Positions 33,530 to 43,756 of a stretch of DNA of 64,000 bases are shown piece after piece. The stretch's first letter is position 1. Every line of letters begins with the position of its first letter. The position numbers and the translations under genes are program-made. The notes under the pieces were generated by a model. The model was not told the origin of the DNA and searched no databases. It worked only from the letters and a program-made list of their open reading frames with translations. Source of the stretch: Psococerastis gibbosa (lineage: Eukaryota; Arthropoda; Insecta; Psocodea; Psocidae); NCBI GenBank assembly GCA_963971405.1, contig OZ020492.1:16770204-16834203 (forward strand), in the 5' to 3' direction.

Positions 33530-35452
33530 CGACAAGTCCCTTACTAGGTCATCATCGTGTTGTTCTGGGCAGACGATGGCTTGTAGTACTGCGGTCGAGT
33601 CTGAGTGAAAAACTATCTTCTTGGTTAGCCCCATCTTGCACAATGCATCTGCTGCTTCTTTGACTGCTGCTACTTCCCCATCGAAGTTGGTTTTGAATTT
33701 GCCCACAGGGAAAGATCCTTAGGCGACGCATGAATAGTAGCCTGCTCCACAAGTGTTGCCAATGGCTGAGCCGTCCGTATAAACATGCATCCAGTCGCAC
33801 TGTGGGTACCTCAACGCTATCAAGTCGAGAGCAGCCAGTATTTGTGGAGAGGTGTCGGCTTTCCTCACGTCTATGCCAGGCAATGAGAGGGAGACGGGGA
33901 TTTCTTACGTTTTAGCAAGTAGTTCAGGCCTTGCAAAAGGGAGCCTTCCGCTGGCGTCCAAGTTGTATTTTTCTGCCAGGGCCAATGCTTTCCCCAGGGG
34001 TGTGTGTTGTGTCTTCAGCCTTTGGTGTGGTGCAAGGTAACGTTTCCAGAAGTCTTCTGGCAGTCTTCTTCCTCTTTCAAAGAGTTTAAGGGTTGCACAG
34101 TCACGGCGCACCTCTAGTGGTTCAATGTCTGTTTGACACTCTAAGGCTGTGATAGGGGTGGATTTGGCAGCCCCACAGATAACTCTCAGCGCATTATTTT
34201 GGGTAATATCTAGTTTTCGCATGTTAGCGTCTCTTGCTGTGCAGAAGGCTTCGCAGCCGTATTCAATAAGGGGTCTTATGTATGATTTGTAGGTGGTGAC
34301 TGGGACATCTTGCGTTTCATCCCAAGTGGAGCCTGCTAATCTTTTCAAAATGGATACTCTCTTACAGGCCTTTGCTGCTGCGCCTTCGATGTGCTGTGCC
34401 CAGTTCATTTTGTTGTCCAAAAGCATGCCAAGGTATTTGGAGTTGGCAACAACGGCAATGTCGGAGTCATCATATATTAAGTTGACTGTGTGGTTCTTGG
34501 TTGACAGGGAGAAAAGTTGTGCAGTAGTTTTGTCTCTGCTGACGAGCATGTGATTTTCTGCACACCACACTCTCAGGTCTTGCAGGGCATGATTCAGTGT
34601 TGACTTGAGGGCTTGTATGTTGCAGTACGTGGCCCAGATGGTTAGGTCGTCTGCATAGAATAGAACATCAATTCCGGGGATACTTCTAAGTTGTATTATC
34701 TGGTAGTTTATCATAACATTGAAGAGGGCGCAACTTAGCACAGCTCCATGCGGTAGTCCTCTTTTTTGTTGGCGGTATCTTGATGTTACGGTTCCGTTTT
34801 AATTGTAAATATATTCTTACAAAATGTTTGATAAATTCGTATAACTTTGCTTATTCATTCCTAACTCTTTCCCCCGCTGCCTATGAGGTAGAGTCTGTAG
34901 GCGCGTTTTAGGGAGATTCATCTACCTATTGAGATGGCGACCAATGTTCGACTTTCGGAAAATTTCTTCACAACTTTTCATTTCATGACCCCCTCAGCCT
35001 AAAACCACCCTCCGTTAAAAATGTTATATATATATATACGTATGTATGTGCGTATGCAAGGCTTTATTAGACCTTCCCATAGTACTGTTCCCATAAGGAT
35101 GTGAGTCGCGCCTGAGGTGCACTTCCTAATGGACCTAAAACGGTGCTCTTAGTGACACATTATCTTAGCACCAAATATTTCAGGTATAATACGATATTTT
35201 GTGGTGCGAATGGCCTTCTGACTTTTTTTTTTTAACTTTTATACTTATTTTTGTTAATTTTAAAGACTAGTGCCCATTTTTATTGCAATCATGGTAAATA
35301 GTTTTTAATTGATCCTCGTTATGTTTACCATTCATCACAGTCTCATTTGTGATAATTTACTTAATTTTCGGGGTCAGCAGCCTGCTGGGCAGCCGAGTTA
35401 GGTCAGCAATGGCCCAGCCCACCAAATTTTGAAACATCTTTCGCGGAATAGC

Positions 35453-36320
35453 ATTGGCGAAAATAGGGGGGTCCTAGGGGGGGGGGGCCCTCCCCCCCAG
35501 GTCCACCCGCAGCCCCGCCCCCCCTAGTATTTCTGGTGAAAAAGACGTTATGGAGGCTAAATTCATAGTATCCATAATAATGAAAGAGAAATTAATTCTT
35601 AGTATGCTTATTTTACATGAAAAAAATCAACATATTGACCAAGTACTTTCACAAAAATATATTACTCAAAATGCTTAAAACCCCAATACTTCAGAGCTAC
35701 TTTTTCCAAATTTTTCTCAATTTCAGGTTTATTCGTCGTTATAATATCTCAATTTTGTATTGCTTGCAAACATTGGCCTAAATAAGGGGGCCCTGGGCTA
35801 AGCCCTCCCCCCCTGAAGCACTCGTAGCCCCCCCCCAGGATTTCTGGGGACAAAGATGTTATGAAGGCGAAAAACATAGTATTCACAATAACGAAAGGGA
35901 AATTAATTTTTGGTATGCTTATTTCACATGATAGACATCATGAAAAAAAATCAGCATATTAATCATGTACTTTCACAAAAATATATTACTCAAAATGCTT
36001 AAAACTCCAATATTTCAGACCTATTTTTTTCAAAATTTTTCTTCGGGGGTGACCCCCGTGCCCCCCTCAGTTGTAAGTTTATTCGTCAGTAAAATCTCAA
36101 CTGTACTGCTTGTAAAATGCGTAAAACCTCCCTAATTTGGGCCTATTCATCAATTTTTTTTCTCCGGGGGAGACCCCCGAGCTCCCCTTTCTCCAGGGTA
36201 TAATATGCGTAAAACCGCACTAATTTGGGCCCATTTATCGGTTTATTTTTCTCCGGGGATCAAAGTCTTGGGGTCATAAAGCCCCTCCAGAAATTTTGGG
36301 AATTTACGCCAACGCGATAT
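35453..36320. repeat. Tandem copies of GC-hairpin repeat
   Basis: Two units of roughly 320 bp (35460-35780 and 35780-36100) share TTTCACAAAAATATATTACT and CAAAATGCTTAAAAC-type words. Two shorter units follow, with GCGTAAAACC and TTTTTCTCCGGGG. The outer words ATTGGCGAAAATAGGGGG and AATTTACGCCAACG are roughly inverted and may be the element ends. The GGGGGAGACCCCCG-type hairpins resemble the core of the hAT MITE at 9173-9440. Confidence 0.55.
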
Positions 36321-36849
36321 AGGCTAGCTATTTTTGTTCATTTTTATTTTATTTTATTTCATATTTTATATTTATTTAGCCCTAGATCGTGTCCCCTCAT
36401 AATGAGCTTTATATTCTACCTCCAACTGTAGCCAAGTTCACCCTTGGGTCCTGCAGATGAGTTATTATATTATAAGGCTACCAAATGTCCTGATTCAGTA
36501 CCGACAGTTCCGCCTTCCAGGTGCCCTGCCCGGCGAGCCCAGAAATTTTTAAAAATCCCGAAAATGTCGGGATTCGGAGAAAAACGGAGAAAATTGTTTC
36601 ATTGAGTTAGATGTCAAAAACTTATTATTTTCATAATTGAGCCATAAATACCGTTAAAAGTTTATTTTTAAAAGCATTATTAGTAGGTACTTATGTTCCA
36701 TTAAACATTGACAAATGGGAACGTGTAATATTTATATTATATACAGTATGAAGTACATAGGTATAACCTGTTTTCTGTAGTAATCTTAGTCCAATAATGT
36801 CCTATATATAATATCTATATAGGTAGCGGGGAAAAGAGTTAGGAATAAA

Positions 36850-37065
36850 GTTGTACGAATTGAAAAAAAATTTTGCAAGAATATATTTATAATTTTAAAA
36901 AAATCACAAATAAGTTAAACATTTCGTTTCGACCGGATTCTCATGAGAATTGACGACGTTGTACGAATTGAAAAAAAATTTTGCAAGAATATATTTATAA
37001 TTTTAAAAAAATCACAAATAAGTTAAACATTTCGTTTCGACCGGATTCTCATGAGAATTGACGAC
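36850..37065. repeat. Exact 108-bp tandem duplication
   Basis: The block from GTTGTACGAATTG to GAATTGACGAC occurs at 36850-36957 and again at 36958-37065 without a visible difference. It includes CGACCGGATTCTCATGAGAA. The copies are much more alike than the surrounding repeats, so the duplication is recent or an assembly effect. Confidence 0.85.
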
Positions 37066-37067
37066 CC

Positions 37068-37540
37068 CGGTCAACTTTGTAGTGCTGTAACAGCGTTTTA
37101 AATGAATGAATTAAAAAAAAATTAGAGGGAAAAAATTTTCTCGAAAGATAGTCTACAAGATTGGTCTGAGGTAATTGTTTTGTAAAATGTAAAAAAAAAG
37201 TTATAGAGCAAAAAAGAAAATTGTTATAGATCTTTTCTTACTTTCTTGCTTATAACTTCTTTAATTTTTAATTTAGGGTGGAAAATTATATAAACATATT
37301 TATAGGCAAAACAATTTGCTATAAATTATGCCTGTACAATTTTTTTGTAAGACCCATAGTTTCCGATATATCGCGAAGAAATGTGTTCGCCCCTTTTTTG
37401 AATATGGCGGCCGGGAGACAAGGGCGGCGACCCCACAAACTTGAAGTTAAGCTTCTATTGACCCCCCCCCCTCACATGTCTCAAAAATAAAATTGCTGCC
37501 TGTTTCAAATGCAAAGCTCATGGAACATTTTATTGGCCTA
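37068..37540 (-). repeat. Right inverted arm of the 5.13-kb insertion
   Basis: Reverse complement of 32410-32893, from the GCTGTAACAGCGTTTTAAAT region at the inner end to TATTGGCCTA at the border. It includes TTTCCGATATATCGCGAAGA, matching the mirrored TTCGTGATATCTCGGAAA of the left arm. Confidence 0.85.
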
Positions 37541-37543
37541 CCT

Positions 37544-38360
37544 GGAATTTAGAGTAAGGGATACTGACCCCAATGTTTGGTTTTTTTTTAGTTTTTTCGT
37601 ACGTTTAGTAACCAAGCTCGTCATTGAGCCAGAATCTAGCACACAACGTACAGGGTATGTGAAGCCAGCGGCGTCCACATAATTAGCCACAACAGTGGCA
37701 AGCAAAGTTTTCATAACGGGTTTCTGTTCAGAAATCTGATTACAGAGGGAAGAAGTAGTACTTCTTGGCTTCTCCCGTTCTTCGGGATCATGAAGGGTTG
37801 TATGATGATGTTTCGTCCTGCATGGGGCTCCCTGAGCGGTCTGGGCGTTGCAGACATGATGAGTCCTGCAACGAGACAAATCATGAAAGGCACCAAGACA
37901 ATTGCAACACCTCTTATTTTCCTTTGCCCATTTCACCCTGTCTGGGTATGATAGGGTAAGGTAACTTTCACAACGATATATTTTGTGCGAACAAAATTGG
38001 CATGCCAACTGTTTATTTTTGTTCGTCCTACCGCGGGGAGCTCAGGACGGACAGCCACACTAAAGCTTGGTTTTGAAACCAAATGTACTGGGTTCGAGCC
38101 CCGTTTGGGACTGATCTGAGTTTTACTAGAAACATTAGATTTTTCTGCTTCTAGCAGAGTCTGAATCTGACACTGTCTTGTTACAAAAATCAATTAAATT
38201 TTGATACTTAGGCATAGGGGCGTGCGACTGTTGTTCAAACAGCCGACTTGTGAGGGGGTCCAAGTTGCGAGTACAAAGTTGAACCAAAAGAAAATCTGGC
38301 AAGTCTGTGACGTCATCGAGCGCTTTTAGGGCAGACACCTGATTCTGATGCACTTCTAAA
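37544..38360 (-). pseudogene. BEL/Pao gag end, zinc knuckles and protease start
   Basis: In minus-strand order, FLLVQLCTRNLDPLTSRLFE with LKALDD upstream is the gag helical region. Then come the knuckles, CQFCSHKIYRC-type and RCCNCLGAFHDLSRCRTHH, and a KHHHTTLH motif. Last is RCVLDSGSMTSLVT, which carries the D-S-G triad of the retropepsin. Two frameshifts, near 38190 and 38010, join the pieces, so the frame is broken. The protease stops exactly at the 5.13-kb insertion and resumes at 32406. Confidence 0.9.
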
Positions 38361-38386
38361 GAACCGGTCCGAGTTTACTCGAACAT

Positions 38387-39218
38387 GCTTTCCAATTTAT
38401 CAAAATTAGTAGATAGAGGAAATGAGTAATTATATGGAAAATAATTTTTCCTATATCTTGGGGGAGATATCCGATATCTCGGGGGAGGGGGGGGGGTTGT
38501 CCATCTAACGTCACTGGAGGTGAGGTAAATTCTAGATAGGTCAGACCAACACATTACCACACAGCAATACTGGCAGGCACGCAATGCATTTGAGCGTGAA
38601 TTTTCTATTATGTTTTCAAAAAAACATTTTTTTTTACAAAACCAAATACTTTTCTTGGAAAGAAACCTGTCCGGTTTCGATACTCAATTTAACACCTAAA
38701 ACATACCTTAAGGTAGAAATTATCGATAGAAAGGTTTCGCAGAAAAATTATTTTTTAGTCATTTTTCATTAAAATTAATTTTTTTTTGATTTTTTTTCCC
38801 CAGGAGCAAAATATGAAGGGGCAAGCGACCACACCCGCATTTTGTCAATATTAATAACGACTACAATATATGTGAATTTAAAAGAAATCGTTGGAGCCGT
38901 TTTTGAGAAATAATTTATTTAGACGTTTTTTTGAGTTTTTTTAGAATAACCCCCCCCCCCCCAATTGAGTTAGCCCCAAATGAAAAAAATTTTCCGAGGT
39001 ATGATTTTTGTGAACCTACATGCCGAATTTCATCAAAATCGACCGAGTAGTTTGCCCGAAAATCGACGCACAGACAGACAGAACGACAGACAGACATTTC
39101 GTAAAAACCACTTTTATGGGTTCCTGGGACCTTAAAACGTGTAAATCCGTTGAAATCTCGGAATCGAACATTTCGACCGTCACAAAGCTTTCCTTATACT
39201 ACGTAAAAATTGGAAAGC
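38387..39218 (+). mobile_element. CTTTCCAATTTAT inverted-repeat element, complete copy B
   Basis: The ends are GCTTTCCAATTTAT and AAAATTGGAAAGC, inverted. The element contains the CACAGACAGACAG tract, a poly-C run, and two CATTTTTCA-type AT-rich stretches. It interrupts BEL/Pao gag: gag coding is readable to its right (39230-39610) and to its left (38360 downward). No target duplication is obvious. Other copies are at 3185-3580, 17421-18132, 42470-43021 and 43327-43664. Confidence 0.8.
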
Positions 39219-39229
39219 AAAAATTTGTT

Positions 39230-39610
39230 AAGTTTTGTGATGTAGCCTTTTTGAAAGGTTCAAAATACAACAATTCATTGACATAAATAGTTGCCAAAGT
39301 ACGGGAAGATTAATATTGAGCTTTTAGGGCCGCATAGCCTTCCTTATAACCCTCATCAGAAAGAGGAAATTTCTGCGCCAAAGCTAGGCTTTCGCCAGAA
39401 AGCAAACTTATTAAATAGTAAAATCTTTCCGTGTTGGTTTGAGAGGTATTGTGGCCATATACCGAATCGAACAGTATGATAAATGTAGGGAACTCCTTGA
39501 TGTTCCCAGAAAATGTGGGGACATTTATCTAGGGTAACCGAACCCCAGTCCTTTGGACGGGTACTTGTGCTGGCGGTGCCGTGGCACATGAGCTGTTCGC
39601 GTCCTCAAAT
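39230..39610 (-). pseudogene. BEL/Pao gag middle region
   Basis: Minus-strand translation shows INVPTFSGNIKEFPTFIILF followed by a YYLISLLSGESLALA segment and GYKEGYAALKAQY. This matches the conserved gag pattern LPxFxG...W..F...F...V..N..L...KF.YL...L.GEA...I......NY..A...L..RY of BEL/Pao elements. In-frame stops are present. It is bounded by two later insertions. Confidence 0.85.
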
Positions 39611-39617
39611 TCGCTAA

Positions 39618-40008
39618 GGCGCCCGTTCCATTGACCGGCTAGGGCTATTTCCAAAAACAGTGACGTGGTAGCAGACATTCAAGACTTAGGTTGCGTTTCC
39701 ACCGATCTCGCATTGCAGAATGCAAATGACATTGACGGAAATTAGAGTTTTTCTTTTTATAGAAATCTATTAAAATGTATGTACTTAACATATCCCATGA
39801 CGCCATTTTTTAATTTTAATTTTAGTTTGTTTGTTTGTGATTTTACTGTATGATCATTGATCAATTTTAACTATGGCATAGAGGAAAACAAACATTTCCG
39901 TCAATTCTGCAATGCGAGGTCGGTGGAAACGCCACCTAAGTCTTGAATGTCTGCTACCACGTCACCGTTTTTGGAAAGAGCCCTAGCCGGTCAATGGAAC
40001 GGGGCACC
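39618..40008. mobile_element. PIF/Harbinger-like MITE inside BEL/Pao gag
   Basis: The long inverted ends are GGCGCCCGTTCCATTGACCG at the left and CGGTCAATGGAACGGGGCACC (shortened here by one base: GGTCAATGGAACGGGGCACC) at the right. TAA duplications lie at 39615-39617 and 40009-40011. Subterminal GACGTGGTAGCAGACATTCA is mirrored. It is a cleaner copy of the outer element at 21331-22125. Confidence 0.9.
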
Positions 40009-40011
40009 TAA

Positions 40012-40431
40012 ACAATACTTCGATAGTTTCAAATACCTCATCGAATGCTATTTGAACCTAAGCAACCTCCAATTGGTCCTCGCGCTGAACCTTCGTATTT
40101 GCGTAATTAATATTGCTTAGATTAGTATGAAAGGAGTCTCGCAAACGTTGGGCATACTCGTACTTGGCCCGCGCAAGCACCAACTTTTTCTTGGCATATT
40201 GCAATATTAGATCCCTAGTCCGAGTAAGTTGGGCGAATGAATTTTCCCTCTAACATTCTAACATTCTAAAATTACTAAGGATTCTTCGTATTCAGGAATA
40301 AAATCCATTTCAAAGAGAAGAAAAGAAAATTAAGAGGAAAAAAAAACAATAACGGGAGTATACAGGACACAGCGAGTCCGAGTACAGACAGTGGCAGTAG
40401 CTGCGCTAAAATGAAAGCATTAATTATATTT
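40012..40431 (-). pseudogene. BEL/Pao gag N-terminal region and leader
   Basis: Minus-strand translation includes RDLILQYAKKKLVLARAKYE, a charged helical stretch as expected near the start of BEL/Pao gag. The start codon and exact leader length are unclear because of AT-rich, frame-shifted sequence between 40260 and 40431. Confidence 0.6.
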
Positions 40432-40432
40432 A

Positions 40433-40449
40433 CAGGCTTCGTAGGACCA
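40433..40449 (-). promoter_or_regulatory. BEL/Pao primer binding site
   Basis: Directly after the 5' LTR end (CCTAACA) the minus strand reads TGGTCCTACGAAGCCTG. TGG at this point is complementary to the CCA end of a tRNA, as expected for minus-strand priming. I cannot name the tRNA. Confidence 0.75.
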
Positions 40450-40734
40450 TGTTAGGAATTCAGTGGATTGTATTTTTTTTATATTATAAGAATAATAAAA
40501 ATCTGGACTTTGGACTTACCACACTCTGGTATACCCTGAAGAGAAGTCTCGTTGTGTTGAAGTGCTCTTCTCTTCTTTCTTGAACCGGGGTAGGGACGCA
40601 CCAGAGAGGAATCAATTGTATAAATTAAATGGTTGGGAATGACAACTGACAGCGTTCGATCTCGACTCTAGACTGATTCCTACATGGTCTTATCAGCACC
40701 CAGTTGAAACATGTATAGGATTCAATTTTGAACA
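40450..40734 (-). repeat. BEL/Pao 5' LTR
   Basis: Same sequence as 31002-31334 apart from substitutions and a 48-bp length difference. It starts TGTTCAAAATTGAATCC and ends CCACTGAATTCCTAACA on the minus strand. Confidence 0.9.
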
Positions 40735-40815
40735 ATAATTCTTATTACTTTGAGGAGCATTGTAGGCTACCATGTTTTCAAAGGTTGATACCTTTCGACC
40801 GTATTTTCTCCTTAG

Positions 40816-40993
40816 CTGCAGTCTGATCGAGGCGATTATAATACTGGGGTTAAATAAATACCCTAGGATTATAACTGTAAACAAACAAATTTTGAATAGC
40901 ACTTTCCATTATAAAATTATCTTGTTTACATTTTTAATACCAGGGGATTAAATAAATACCGGTATTATAATCGCCTCGATCAGGCTGCAGTAC
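40816..40993. mobile_element. Short palindromic MITE (CGAGGCGATTATAAT)
   Basis: CTGCAGTCTGATCGAGGCG with ATTATAATAC at the left mirrors GTATTATAATCGCCTCGATC and AGGCTGCAG at the right. Inside, GGTTAAATAAATACC and GGATTAAATAAATACC repeat in direct orientation. It is about 178 bp, without coding. Confidence 0.75.
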
Positions 40994-40994
40994 G

Positions 40995-41472
40995 ACCAAA
41001 GATCCCCTCGAATCTTGGAGGCCTTTCTCACTTTCTAAATCAAGCGCCATTTTCACGGCCATTGCCAGAAACAGTTCAATGAGAACAATTTACCCTACAT
41101 AAAAGGTGGGACATGGTAGAAAATGTTACTCAAACATTCTGGAAAAAGTGGGTAACAGGAAATTACAATCTCCTACAAGAGATAACTAAAAATTAGTGGC
41201 AAAAGGCTCCGACCAATGTCACTGTTGGACAGGTAGTCCTTATAGCTGGCTTAACCTGTAACTCTGCATATACAGTATATAGGTACAAGAAGGTGGCACT
41301 GCTGCATTTACTTTTAAGTGGTGTGCAAACGATAGTAACGGGAAATAGAGTCAAGACAAACCGGCTACTTAGCGTTGCCAAATTACACTACCTATATCTA
41401 ACACAAAATTTGTTGCTGTTTTTATTAAATACCAGCTTGACTCCCATTACTAGATTGTTTGTGCATGTTGTT
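40995..41472. other. No gene seen
   Basis: Short overlapping frames on both strands at 41193-41478 are unrecognised. Confidence 0.5.
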
Positions 41473-42140
41473 GAATGAATAAATGAATGAATAAACGACT
41501 TTATTGCAATGCAATTGGCGAACAATAAGACTATAAAGTCTTTTTTTCATGTTAACCATAGAACAGTATACATAGTAAAATATAACTTAAATTATCGTAC
41601 ATAGAATATAAAAAGGAGGGAAAGAAGGTAAAAAAAGGAGGGGTATAGGACGGGGAAAGGGGGCATTGTTTGCACTGCTACGAGGCCAGGTAACTGGGTC
41701 TAGGTGTTATCGAAAATATGTGATTCTATTTTATTTTTAATTTGATTGTGTGATCCAGCCGCCCTAATCTCAGTAGGTAGTAGGTTCCACAGTCTTGTCT
41801 TGTAAATAATTGTTGACTGTCCGTATCTGGCTGTCCTATGTATAGGTATTTCGTAAAGCGTCCCGTTTCTATGTGTGTGCAGTTTAGTATATTTTTCGTG
41901 GATGTATTGTGGTACGTTAGAGTGGATCACGTTGTGAAGTAGCATTAAGGCATAGTATTGCCTTAATTCTCTGTTCGGCTGTCATAAGTTGTAAGGTTCT
42001 GTACAGTGGCGTAATGTGATCGCGTCGTTTTGCATTGCTAATAAATCGTATGCAGTTATTCATAGAGCGGTGTAGACGAGAGGATAGATAATCGCCACCA
42101 TTAGAAGATACTACAATACCGTAATCAAAGATGGGGGTTA
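41473..42140 (-). pseudogene. CR1-like LINE C-terminus and 3' UTR
   Basis: Minus-strand translation gives IFDYGIVVSSNGG, HRSMNNCIRFISNAKRRDHI, LMTAEQRIKA and later TRLWNLLPTEIRAA. These match the C-terminal domain of CR1/L2/Jockey-type reverse transcriptases (P-x-x-YG ... LQxxxNxxIRxI ... LWNxLPxxIR). About 220 bp of 3' UTR follow, and the element ends in (ATTC)n, the GAAT run at 41472-41495 on the plus strand. It is continuous in frame with the polymerase part at 44445-45112 once the insertion between them is removed. Confidence 0.85.
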
Positions 42141-42469
42141 GTCCAGTGCCGGGCCGAGGTACTTTAGCGCTGGTGGCAAGGTGAAAAATTTGCGCCCTGG
42201 AATATATTCTTATTCTTTTAATGTCTCTTGCCAGGATGATCAGGTCGAGCCAAGGCCGCAACTAGGAATTTTTGTGGGGTGGCTGTGACGAATGTATAAT
42301 CCTATATTTGGAGTAAATTGTTTTCTTGATCACTGAATTGTATGTAGTGTCTTTTTTAGAAGTTATAGTGTTACTAACTCGTATACATGACAAGCCCGTA
42401 GTCAGGATTTTTTTTCGGGGGTGGCTGTGGCGACTGTGATTCTACAAGTGTAAATTTATTTCTTGAGAA

Positions 42470-43021
42470 TTCAATTGTTTACAATACATTGTAACAGTAG
42501 TAACAATGACACATGGCACGTAATGTATTGGAGCGGAAGTTTTCCATAATTTCTCAAAAAAATATTTTTTGCACAGAAGCAAATATTTTTTTGCAAGCGA
42601 CCCCCCGCATTTTTTATATATTAGGCCTATCATATATATTTATTTTTTTTTTTTTATATATGTGAATTTAAAAGAAATCGTTGGAGCCGTTTTTGAGAAA
42701 TTAATTTAGACTTTTTTTTTTTAGTTTTTTGAGAATAAACCCCCCCCCCCCCCAATTGAGTTAGCCCAAAATAAAAAAAAATGGTCTCGAGGTATGATTT
42801 TTTTGAACCTGTATGCAAAATTTCGTCATCAATCGGCCGAGTAGTTTGCCCAGAAATCGATGAACAGACAGACAGACAGAGCGACAGACAGACATTTCGT
42901 AAAAAACACTTTTTTTGGTTCCTGGGACTTCGAAACGTGTAAGTCCGTTGAAATTTCGGAATCGAAAATTTCGACCATCACAAAGCTTTCCTTAACTTAT
43001 ACTATGTATAAATTGGAAAGC
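42470..43021 (+). mobile_element. CTTTCCAATTTAT element, right part (copy C1)
   Basis: It matches 38560-39218 with an internal deletion, including GAAATCGTTGGAGCCGTTTT, the poly-C run, the GACAGACAGACAG tract and the end AAATTGGAAAGC. The left end is lost. Confidence 0.75.
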
Positions 43022-43326
43022 AATAACATACCACCTCAGGCTGCCTTGCGTTGTTATGATTTTATCCAAAAGTATCCTATTTCTAATTCACATCATTCAC
43101 CATCACTAGTGTTATATATTCAATGCCATCACACACAGATAAAAAAAAAAACACAAAATTCTTCAGGATGGTATCAACCAACAAAAGAGGGATACTAGAA
43201 ATTTAATATACTGGATTAAACTCACGACGACGGCCAAACGACTACTGAATACCTACTGACTACGGATTTAGTGATTTAGCCAAGTCTGTAGCCTGTAGGC
43301 TTCTGAACCTATATTCAGCAATTTTC

Positions 43327-43664
43327 GCTTTCCAATTTATCAACATTAGTAGATAGATAAAATGAGTAATTTAATGGTAAATAATTTTCCTATGGTTATA
43401 TTTCCGATATCTCGGGGAAGGGGGGGGGGGTTGTCCACCTGACGTCACTGGATGTGAGGTAAGTTCTAGATAGGACAGACCAACACATTACCACACAGCA
43501 ATAATGGCAGGGCAGGCATAGCATTTGACCGTGAAATTTTTTTCAAAAACATTTTTTTGCACAAAACCAAATAGTTTTTTGGGAAAGCAACCTGTCCGGT
43601 TTCGTTACTCAATTTAACACCTAAAACATACCTGAAGGTAGAAATCATCGATAGAAAGGTTTCG
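43327..43664 (+). mobile_element. CTTTCCAATTTAT element, left part (copy C2)
   Basis: It starts GCTTTCCAATTTATCAACAT and matches 38387-38740, including the poly-G run and the GACGTCACTGGATGTGAGG block. It stops at GATAGAAAGGTTTCG. C1 and C2 overlap in content, so they are two copies rather than one split copy. Confidence 0.75.
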
Positions 43665-43756
43665 GTGCCTAAGTTGAGGTCATTATTGTCGTAGTAAATA
43701 TTACAGTGCATAAATAATTAGATTACTCGTGACTTCGTGGTATTTCATTTTAATAA

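Larger units (their letters stand above)
32893..34797 (-). pseudogene. LINE with reverse transcriptase and RNase H, 5'-truncated
   Basis: The reverse transcriptase part (33905-34797) reads GLPHGAVLSCALFNVMIN, then VLFYADDLTIWA with the catalytic YADD, then KYLGMLLDNKMNW and later RPLIEYGCEAF. RNase H follows: its first half (33540-33710) has FDGEVAAVKEAADAL and HSDSTAVLQAI, and its second half (32893-33107) has VPGHCDIRGNEKADNVA with a stop just before VPGHC. The halves are separated by a 430-bp repeat carrying two tRNA-like sequences. The polymerase-RNase H order without a gag-like frame fits I/Loa/R1/Jockey-related LINEs. The N-terminal endonuclease is absent because the 5' end stops at 34797 against other repeats. 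Confidence 0.88.
34800..37065. repeat. Inner inverted-repeat segment of the 5.13-kb insertion
   Basis: About 85 bp at 34800-34886 (AAATATATTCTTACAAAAT ... CCTAACTCTTTCCCCCGCT) is the reverse complement of 36813-36900, so a second inverted-repeat structure lies inside the first. A (TA)n tract lies at 35023-35038. Near 36476-36600, GGCTACCAAATGTCCTGATT resembles a hAT-type end, but no partner was found. Confidence 0.6.
32410..37540. mobile_element. 5.13-kb insertion with about 470-bp terminal inverted repeats
   Basis: The ends read TAGGCCATTG and, at the right, the complementary TATTGGCCTA. The arms at 32410-32893 and 37068-37540 are reverse complements with moderate divergence. CCT flanks both sides (32407-32409, 37541-37543) as a 3-bp target duplication. 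Removing the insertion together with one CCT brings the two parts of the BEL/Pao protease back into one frame, which confirms the borders. The interior is a dead RNase H LINE plus further repeats and encodes no transposase that I can see. The superfamily is unresolved. Confidence 0.85.
31002..40734 (-). mobile_element. BEL/Pao LTR retrotransposon, near full span, broken
   Basis: Two LTRs in the same orientation bound the element, each starting TG and ending CA. A perfect 5-bp target duplication ATAAT lies outside (30997-31001 and 40735-40739). On the minus strand the order is LTR, primer binding site, gag, zinc knuckles, aspartic protease, start of reverse transcriptase, polypurine tract, LTR. 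Most of reverse transcriptase, RNase H and integrase is missing between 31646 and 31345, partly inside the assembly gap. Later insertions at 32410-37540, 38387-39218 and 39618-40008 split it. Frameshifts and an LTR length difference (333 versus 285 bp) show that it is old and inactive. Confidence 0.9.

Noticed and set aside
38085..38110. B-box-like CTGGGTTCGAGCCCCG on the plus strand
   Set aside because: It lies inside readable BEL/Pao gag coding on the minus strand and has no A box or acceptor stem, so it is chance.
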